This document shows positions 57,618-64,000 of a DNA stretch of 64,000 nucleotides, in pieces. Position 1 is the first letter of the stretch; the number at the start of each line of letters is the position of its first letter. Origin of the DNA: Solimonas sp040754295 (GTDB lineage: Bacteria; Pseudomonadota; Gammaproteobacteria; Nevskiales; Nevskiaceae); contig JBFMCQ010000005.1 in assembly GCA_040754295.1 (NCBI GenBank), positions 27,938 through 91,937 on the forward strand. Reading direction: 5' to 3'. The position numbers and the translations under genes are program-made. The notes below the pieces were generated by a model. The model worked only from the letters and a program-made list of their open reading frames with translations. It was not told where the DNA came from and did not search any database.

Positions 57618-58613
57618 ATGAGCACGCCTGTCTACGCCGCCCTGGTCGCCGATATCGGCGGCACCAATGCGCGATTCGCGCTCGCGCATCGCGATGCGCA
57701 GGGTCGCCTGCAGCTGAGTGACGTGCGGCTGCTCGCGGTTGCCGAGCATCCGACGCTGACCGCTGCGATCCAGGCCTATCTCGACGCCGCCGGCGCGCCC
57801 GCCGCGCCCCGGCACGCGGTGCTGGCCGTGGCCTCGGCAGTAAAGGGTGACGCGGTCAAGCTGACGAACAGCCCGTGGACGTTCTCGGTCAGCCAGGTGC
57901 GCGCGCAGCTCGGCTTCGCGCGGCTGCGCGTCGTCAACGATTTTTGCGCACTGAGCATGGCGATTCCGCATTTGACGGACGCCGATCTGGGGGATCTCGG
58001 CGGCGTTGCAGCCGCTGCGGCGGACCCGCTGCATCGCAGCTACGCCGCGGTCGGGCCGGGCACCGGCCTGGGCGTCGGCGGCCTGCTGATCCGCCACGGC
58101 CGCGCCGCCGTCCTCGAGTCGGAAGGCGGGCACCTGGGCTTTGCGCCGGTTGACGACTACGAGGTCGCGATCCTCAGGCAGCTCTGGACGGTGTTCGAGC
58201 GCGTCTCCAATGAGCGCCTGCTGTCCGGTCCGGGCCTGCTCAATCTGTACCATGCGGCCTGCGCCATCGAAGGTGTGCGCGCCGCGTTCGACACGCCGGA
58301 GGCGATCAGCGCCGAGGCCGACGCCGATCCCGACGGCATCTGCGCGCGCACGGTCGAGCGCTTCTGCGCGCTGCTCGGCAGCGTTGCCGGTGATGTCGCG
58401 CTCGCGGTCGGTGCCTGGGATGGCGTCTATCTCGGCGGCGGCATCGCCCTCAAGCTGGAACGCTGGCTCCGACGGCCGCTGTTTCGCGCGCGCTTCGAGG
58501 CCAAGGGCCGGCACGCGCCATTGATGCGTGCGATCCCGACGCGGCTCGTGCGCCATCCGGCGGTCGGACTGCTCGGCGCCGCGGCGTTCGCGCTGGACGA
58601 TCAGTACGCCTGA
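57618..58613 (+). CDS. glk: Glucokinase
   Basis: 331 residues. Phosphate-1 motif LVADIGGTNARFAL near residues 8-21, adenosine-phosphate motif AAVGPGTGLGVGGLL, the glucose-site ESEGGHLGFAP and GVYLGGGIA. It phosphorylates glucose at C6 with ATP. GGGAGG lies seven bases before the ATG. It stands alone behind the tRNA-Ala region; the rest of a glucose pathway is not in this window. Confidence 0.93.
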   Translation: MSTPVYAALVADIGGTNARFALAHRDAQGRLQLSDVRLLAVAEHPTLTAAIQAYLDAAGAPAAPRHAVLAVASAVKGDAVKLTNSPWTFSVSQVRAQLGFARLRVVNDFCALSMAIPHLTDADLGDLGGVAAAAADPLHRSYAAVGPGTGLGVGGLLIRHGRAAVLESEGGHLGFAPVDDYEVAILRQLWTVFERVSNERLLSGPGLLNLYHAACAIEGVRAAFDTPEAISAEADADPDGICARTVERFCALLGSVAGDVALAVGAWDGVYLGGGIALKLERWLRRPLFRARFEAKGRHAPLMRAIPTRLVRHPAVGLLGAAAFALDDQYA

Positions 58614-58637
58614 GCCGTCACGCGCATTGCGACAGCG

Positions 58638-58663
58638 AGGCGGCGCCCGCGGGGGCGCCGCCT
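58638..58663. terminator. Bidirectional hairpin between glk and the diiron gene
   Basis: AGGCGGCGCCC, loop GCGG, GGGCGCCGCCT: a perfect 11-bp stem between convergent genes. No T-run on either side, so termination would be structure-dependent. Confidence 0.55.
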
Positions 58664-58677
58664 CCGGCGCCGGCTCC

Positions 58678-59856
<1,179 letters not shown>

Positions 59857-59911
59857 GTCTTGTCTCCTTCGTAACTTCTTTGGGGGTGCAATCGCGGTAA
59901 ACGAATGCTCG

Positions 59912-61141
59912 TCAGGCGCCTTCGATCACCAGATCGGATGCCGGGTAGGCACAGCAGCTGAGGATGTAGCCGGCTTCGATCTCGGCGCGGCTCAGGCAAT
60001 TGGGCTGGTCCATGACGACCTCGCCGCTGGCGACCTTGATCCGGCATTGGCCGCAGCCGCCCATCTGGCAGCTGTACGGCAGCGGGATGCCCGCCGCTGT
60101 GGCGGTTTGCAGCAGCGGCTCTCCCGGCTTGCTGCGCAGGGTCCTGCCGCTGGCCGCGAAGCGCACTGCGTAGACACCCTCGGGATGGCTGACGCTCGCG
60201 GAGTCGGCGTAGGTGAATCGCTCCTGGTGAATGCGGCCGGCGGGCACGCCGGCGCCGGTCAGCGCAGCGATCACCGAGTCCATCATCGCCGCCGGTCCGC
60301 ACACGTAGAACTCGGTCTCCTCGACGGCTCCGCCAAGCGCTTCCAGCACCCGCTCGCCGCTGAGCTGGCCCTTGATCCCGGGCCAGCGCGCGCGTGGCCG
60401 GTCCAGCGCCAGGACGAGGTTCAGCCGCTGCGCATGCGCCTGCGCCAGCCGCGCCAGCCGCTCGTGGAAGATGATCTCGTCCTCGCTGCGGCTGCCGTAG
60501 AGCAGCGTCACGCGGCTGAGCGGCTCGCCGGCGAGGACCGCCTCCACCATGCTGATCAGCGGCGTGATGCCGACGCCGCCGGCGATCATCACGTGATGAG
60601 CCTGACGCCGCGCGTCGGGTACGAGCGTGAAGCTACCGCTGGGACCGCTCACCTTCAGCGTCTGGCCGACCCTGAGGGTTTCGAACAGATGACCGGAGAC
60701 GCGTCCACCCTCGACCCGACGCACGGTGATCGCAGGCTGTGCGGCCCCCGGCGCGGTCGAGAACGAGTAGCAGCGCCGGAAGCTTGTGCCGTCGATCGAC
60801 ACTTCGAGCGTCAGGTGTTGACCGGCGCGGTAGTTGCGCAGTGCATCGTTCGACGGGGCAAGGACGACGGTTTTCGCCGTCGGCGTCTCGTCGATGATCT
60901 GCTCCACGCGCACCGTCGGCGCAGCGGCGGCCGCGCCGGAGGCTTGCCCCGCAAACCAGCGCGCACTCGGCTTGCGAATGCTGACCGAGGCTCGCGCGCC
61001 GCCGCCGGCGCGCACCGGAAGCGGCGCGGAAGCCGGCGTCACGGCGCCGGCATGCCAGCGCGCACTGGCGCTGCGCTGCTGCACCGAAGGTCGCGTCGAG
61101 CCGAACCAGTTGTTCAGGACCGATCTCACCAAACCTGCCAC
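59912..61141 (-). CDS. Ferredoxin-NAD(P)H reductase with C-terminal 2Fe-2S domain
   Basis: 409 residues. After an Ala/Arg-rich N-terminal linker of about 75 residues comes an FAD domain (RCYSFSTAPG), an NAD domain (MIAGGVGITPLISMV, YVCGPAAMMDSVI), and a plant-type [2Fe-2S] domain (PYSCQMGGCGQC plus a later Cys). It would pass electrons from NAD(P)H to the diiron partner. The linker contains a near repeat (SARWHAG and SARWFAG). GTG start with GGAGA upstream; the frame remains open 13 codons further. It has its own strong promoter. Confidence 0.88.
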   Translation of the reverse strand: MAGLVRSVLNNWFGSTRPSVQQRSASARWHAGAVTPASAPLPVRAGGGARASVSIRKPSARWFAGQASGAAAAAPTVRVEQIIDETPTAKTVVLAPSNDALRNYRAGQHLTLEVSIDGTSFRRCYSFSTAPGAAQPAITVRRVEGGRVSGHLFETLRVGQTLKVSGPSGSFTLVPDARRQAHHVMIAGGVGITPLISMVEAVLAGEPLSRVTLLYGSRSEDEIIFHERLARLAQAHAQRLNLVLALDRPRARWPGIKGQLSGERVLEALGGAVEETEFYVCGPAAMMDSVIAALTGAGVPAGRIHQERFTYADSASVSHPEGVYAVRFAASGRTLRSKPGEPLLQTATAAGIPLPYSCQMGGCGQCRIKVASGEVVMDQPNCLSRAEIEAGYILSCCAYPASDLVIEGA

Positions 61142-61164
61142 GTGTCTTCTCCGTATGAAGTAGT

Positions 61165-61182
61165 TAGTGTGTAGTGACACTA
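61165..61182. promoter_or_regulatory. Palindrome downstream of the reductase promoter
   Basis: TAGTGT-GTAGTG-ACACTA, perfect 6-bp arms. It lies just downstream of the -10, about +4 to +21 of the expected transcript: a position suited to repression. The MerR-type regulator transcribed away from here is the obvious candidate ligand. Confidence 0.6.
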
Positions 61183-61192
61183 TGTACTATGC

Positions 61193-61221
61193 TTTATACG
61201 ACCGCCGAAGTAAACTGTCAA
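61193..61221 (-). promoter_or_regulatory. Strong sigma-70 promoter of the reductase-diiron operon
   Basis: On the minus strand: TTGACA, exactly 17 bases, TATAAA. Both hexamers are near-perfect. The 17-base spacer means this is not a typical MerR-activated promoter, which needs 19-20 bases. Confidence 0.8.
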
Positions 61222-61319
61222 CAGGCGCGTTGCCGGCATGACGGCGGTACGAGGCACGTCCGGCAACGCATCGACAACGACACCGATCGGCCCGGTCGGG
61301 CGCAAAAATGGAGCACTCC

Positions 61320-62114
61320 ATGGCCGCGGAACGTCTGTCCCGGCAGCCGGACTCGCCTGCGAGTCCTGCGCGCTACCGCATGCGCGATCTGGTCCGCGAA
61401 AGCGGCCTGCCGCGCGAAACCATCCACTACTACCTCGCCGAAGGACTGTTGCCGCCGCCGCTCAAGACCGGCCGGAACACGGCGCTGTACAGCGAGGATC
61501 ACCTGTACCGGCTCGGCAAGATCCAAGAGCTGCGCGAACGCCACTTCCTTCCGCTGAAGGCGATCCGTGCCGTGCTCGAAGGCGAGGTCGACCAGGTGCG
61601 AACGTTCACGCCCGCGCAGCGCGAGCTGATCCGCGATGTGAGCGCTTCGCTGCGCGGCACGCTGATCGACCACTCCAATCCAGGCGCCACTGCCGCGCTG
61701 CTTGACGGGCGCGTGTCCCTGGAGGATGTCCGCGAGCTGGAGGCCGCCGGTCTGATCGAAGTGAAATGGCAAAACGGCGAGCCCCTGCTCGAACCCAACG
61801 ACGCCGCGATCGTGGAGGCCTGGGCGCTGATGATCGAAAGCGGTATCTCGCGCGACCGCGGCTTCCGCCCGCGGCATGCCGCGCTCTACCAGCAGGCAAT
61901 CGATCGGATGGTACGCGCGGAAATGGAGCTGTTCGTGGAGCGCTACGCCGACGTCGATGTCGCCGAAGCGGCGGCTGTCGTGCAGCGTGCACTGTCGCAC
62001 ATCGAGCGCCTGATCAGCGCGCTGCACCGTAAGACCTTGCTGGCACTCATCGAGCGCATGGCGGCACAGGGCGCCGCGCGCGACGGCGACGCTGCCGCCG
62101 CGCCTGCGGGCTGA
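61320..62114 (+). CDS. MerR-family transcriptional regulator
   Basis: 264 residues. The N-terminal winged helix-turn-helix reads YRMRDLVRESGLPRETIHYYLAEGLLPPP, followed by the MerR wing (ALYSEDHLYRLGKIQELRERHFLPLKAIRAVLEG). The C-terminal 180 residues are helical and unlike metal-sensing MerR tails (no Cys pair), so a small organic ligand or fatty-acid-like effector is possible. The ATG with GGAG six bases upstream is chosen over an ATG four codons earlier. Divergent from the reductase-diiron pair, which it probably controls. Confidence 0.87.
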   Translation: MAAERLSRQPDSPASPARYRMRDLVRESGLPRETIHYYLAEGLLPPPLKTGRNTALYSEDHLYRLGKIQELRERHFLPLKAIRAVLEGEVDQVRTFTPAQRELIRDVSASLRGTLIDHSNPGATAALLDGRVSLEDVRELEAAGLIEVKWQNGEPLLEPNDAAIVEAWALMIESGISRDRGFRPRHAALYQQAIDRMVRAEMELFVERYADVDVAEAAAVVQRALSHIERLISALHRKTLLALIERMAAQGAARDGDAAAAPAG

Positions 62115-62250
62115 GCGCTGCGGTCGCTCGATCCTGATCCCGCGTTCATCCGCGTGATCCCGCGTGCACCGCCGGCCGCGCGGGCCGTATACTAGCCGGC
62201 TTCGTTCGTCGGCAGCCCGCCGCTTCGGTCACCCACGAGGACGCACCGCC

Positions 62251-63477
62251 ATGTCCGCCGTCACACGCGCCACCTTCGACGAGGTGATGGTTCCCACCTA
62301 CCAGCCGGCCGCGATCATTCCGGTCCGTGGACAGGGTTCGCGCCTGTGGGACCAGCAGGGGCGCGAGTACCTGGACTTCGCCGGCGGCATCGCGGTGACG
62401 GTGCTCGGGCACGCGCACCCGAAGATGCTTGCCGCGCTCAGCGAGCAGGCCGGCAAGCTGTGGCACCTGTCGAACGTCATGACCAACGAACCGGCGCTGC
62501 GTCTCGCGCAGCGCCTTGTCGCGCTGACTTTCGCCGACAAGGTGTTCTTCTGCAATTCCGGCGCCGAAGCCAATGAGGCGGCGTTCAAGCTCGCGCGGCG
62601 TTGGGGTAACACCAGGTTCGGGCCGCACAAGAACACGATCATCTCGTTCCACAACGCTTTCCACGGGCGCACGCTGTTCACCGTGAGCGTCGGCGGGCAG
62701 GCCAAGTACACGCAGGGCTTCGAGCCGCTGCCGGGGGGCATCCGCCATCTGCCGTTCAACGATCTGGCGGCGCTCAGGGCGGCGATGAACGACACCGTCT
62801 GCGCGGTCGTCATGGAGCCGGTGCAGGGCGAAGGCGGCGTGCTGCCGGCGACCGCGGAGTTCGCACGCGGCGTGCGGGCGCTGTGCGACGAGCACCGGGC
62901 CCTGCTGATCTACGACGAGGTGCAGACCGGCAACGGCCGCAGCGGCACGCTCTACGCACACGAGCAGCTCGGCGTCACGCCCGACGTGCTGACGACGGCG
63001 AAAGGCCTCGGCGGCGGATTCCCGATCGGCGCGATGCTGACGACCGATGCGCTCGCGGAGGTGCTTGCCTTCGGTACACATGGCTCGACCTACGGCGGCA
63101 ACCCCCTCGCCTGCGCGGTCGCCGGTGCAGTGCTCGAAGAAGTGTCGAAGCCGGAGCTGCTGCGTAACGTCGTCGAGCGCTCGGCGCAGCTGCGCACCGG
63201 GCTCGCCGCGCTGGCGGCACGCTATGGGCTGTTCGCCGAGGTGCGCGGCATGGGGCTGCTGGTCGGTGCGCCGCTCGTGGACAGCTGGAAGGGACGGGCG
63301 AAGGAGATCGTCGCGGCGGCGATGGACGAGGGTCTGTGGCTGCTCGTCGCCGGTCCGGACGTGCTGCGCTTCGCACCGGCGCTTAACATCAGCGAGGCGG
63401 ACGTCGCCGAGGGGCTCAGGTGCCTGGAGCGTGCCTGCGCGGCGCTGAGCAGCCCGCAGCGCGCGGCGAACGGCTGA
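62251..63477 (+). CDS. Acetylornithine/succinylornithine-type aminotransferase
   Basis: 408-residue class III PLP aminotransferase of the ArgD/AstC/GABA group. FCNSGAEANEAAFKLAR, NAFHGRT, VMEPVQGEGGV, LIYDEVQTGNGRSG and the PLP lysine in TTAKGLGGGFPIG are intact, as is GSTYGGNPLAC. Whether it serves arginine synthesis (ArgD), degradation (AstC) or another omega-amino acid cannot be decided, because no arg or ast genes are adjacent. ATG after GAGGACGCACCGCC. Confidence 0.88.
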   Translation: MSAVTRATFDEVMVPTYQPAAIIPVRGQGSRLWDQQGREYLDFAGGIAVTVLGHAHPKMLAALSEQAGKLWHLSNVMTNEPALRLAQRLVALTFADKVFFCNSGAEANEAAFKLARRWGNTRFGPHKNTIISFHNAFHGRTLFTVSVGGQAKYTQGFEPLPGGIRHLPFNDLAALRAAMNDTVCAVVMEPVQGEGGVLPATAEFARGVRALCDEHRALLIYDEVQTGNGRSGTLYAHEQLGVTPDVLTTAKGLGGGFPIGAMLTTDALAEVLAFGTHGSTYGGNPLACAVAGAVLEEVSKPELLRNVVERSAQLRTGLAALAARYGLFAEVRGMGLLVGAPLVDSWKGRAKEIVAAAMDEGLWLLVAGPDVLRFAPALNISEADVAEGLRCLERACAALSSPQRAANG

Positions 63478-63480
63478 AGC

Positions 63481-64000
63481 TCAGCGCGCCAGCGGCCAGA
63501 GCACCTGCTGGCCCTGGTAGTCGAGGATCAGGCCTTCGGCGACGATCTCGACGATGCGCGGTCCGCTGCCCAGCAGCGCGCCTTCCCGATAGCGCTGGCC
63601 GTCGATCATGACCCAGCGCTTCTGCGGATCGGCGTCGTGCACATGAACCTGGAGCTGCAGCGCGGGAAAGCGCGCGCGATACGCCTCCGGCATGTCGCGC
63701 AGCAGCGGCGCGAGCTGCGCCGCGGACGGCACGCCGGGCGCGGCCGTGGCGCTGGCGACTGCGGGCCGCGCCTCCACGGCTGGCGTCGGCGAGGGCGTCG
63801 GACTCGGGGCGACCACCGGCCTGCCCTGGAACACGGGCGCGATGTCGTCGAGGCTTTCGTAGTCGCCCAGCGTCGCGGCCTCGGGCATCGGCTCCGGCTC
63901 GTCGCGCTGCGCCAGGGCGGCCTGCGGCTCGATCGACGGGACGGCCGGAGCAGCTGGCGACTGCTGTGCCGGCCGCGCAGCAGCGGTCGAAGGCGTGACG
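63481..64000 (-). CDS. gspB: GspB-like type II secretion protein, C-terminal part (5' truncated)
   Basis: The frame is open to the window edge. A Pro/Ala-rich linker (about 75 codons) leads to the GspB C-terminal domain: FPALQLQVHVHDADPQKRWVMI and REGALLGSGPRIVEIVAEGLIL, ending LWPLAR. GspB/ExeB helps GspA or directly supports assembly of the secretin GspD. The N-terminal membrane helix lies outside. It is convergent with the aminotransferase. A type II system would export the two GlyGly-CTERM-like proteins in this window. Confidence 0.82.
   Translation of the reverse strand, partial: VTPSTAAARPAQQSPAAPAVPSIEPQAALAQRDEPEPMPEAATLGDYESLDDIAPVFQGRPVVAPSPTPSPTPAVEARPAVASATAAPGVPSAAQLAPLLRDMPEAYRARFPALQLQVHVHDADPQKRWVMIDGQRYREGALLGSGPRIVEIVAEGLILDYQGQQVLWPLAR

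Noticed and set aside
62129..62166. GATCCCGCG-type repeats before the aminotransferase as another heptamer array
   Set aside because: The units are about 10 bases and only partly regular; not enough to group with the others.

Overview
The window is GC-rich chromosomal DNA (about two-thirds G+C) with tightly packed, often overlapping genes. Gene content and order point to a free-living aerobic gammaproteobacterium near the Xanthomonadales/Nevskiales/Pseudomonadales. The main grounds are nadB divergent from rpoE-rseA-rseB-rseC-mucD, followed by a glutaredoxin-like gene and lepA-lepB-DUF4845-rnc-era-recO-pdxJ-acpS; ygfZ next to a DUF1674 gene and sdhCDAB-sdhE-ygfX; a barA/gacS-type kinase divergent from cysM; csiV beside mfd; and a PilY1 C-terminus. 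The genus cannot be fixed from sequence alone. No prophage, insertion sequence, CRISPR array or rRNA operon was found.

Layout. 1-2.6 kb: 3' part of pilY1 and tRNA-Thr(CGT). 2.7-4.5 kb: two tiny basic proteins, a RIO-type kinase and a Cys-containing hypothetical. 4.5-6.4 kb: rhomboid protease and ygfZ on the minus strand. 6.4-10.9 kb: succinate dehydrogenase with assembly factors at both ends (DUF1674/SDHAF4-like, SdhE) and YgfX. 11-13.4 kb: ompW with an FNR/Anr-type box, and a choice-of-anchor L protein with a GlyGly-CTERM-like tail. 13.5-26.6 kb: nadB, then the sigma-E envelope-stress operon and the lepA-to-acpS housekeeping operon. 26.6-35.6 kb: hybrid sensor kinase, then a translationally coupled run from cysM through an exonuclease, rlmD, CYTH, a cytoplasmic YkuD protein, nagZ, a purine phosphoribosyltransferase and an MTA/MTI-type phosphorylase, ending in what looks like a scrambled gene remnant. 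36.5-41.5 kb: a caa3-like cytochrome oxidase operon whose subunit II carries two c-haem domains. 41.6-51.5 kb: a two-TM hypothetical, csiV, mfd, a cytochrome c-FTR1 fusion behind a Fur-like box, and clpB behind a sigma-32-like promoter. 51.5-57.1 kb: HNH nuclease, DUF1631 protein, small acidic protein and a secreted subtilase with a GlyGly-CTERM-like tail. 57.2-64 kb: tRNA-Ala(CGC) with a degenerate tRNA copy, glk, a diiron protein-ferredoxin reductase pair facing a MerR regulator, an astC/argD-type aminotransferase, and the C-terminal part of GspB.

How the parts fit. SDH, the c-haem oxidase and anaerobically regulated ompW suggest a respiratory lifestyle that senses oxygen. The sigma-E cluster, rhomboid, LepB and GspB handle envelope proteins. 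The two GlyGly-CTERM-like proteins are expected type II secretion/rhombosortase clients. YkuD-NagZ forms a peptidoglycan-recycling pair.

The features least explained by the genes are: (1) several different heptamer-repeat arrays, some forming long hairpins, placed at gene junctions and in places reading into coding sequence (rlmD C-terminus, possibly the sdhE start); (2) the diiron/reductase/MerR cassette with a textbook promoter and palindrome; (3) the apparently permuted gene remnant after the phosphorylase; (4) the degenerate second tRNA-Ala. Promoters and starts are inferred from motifs only.
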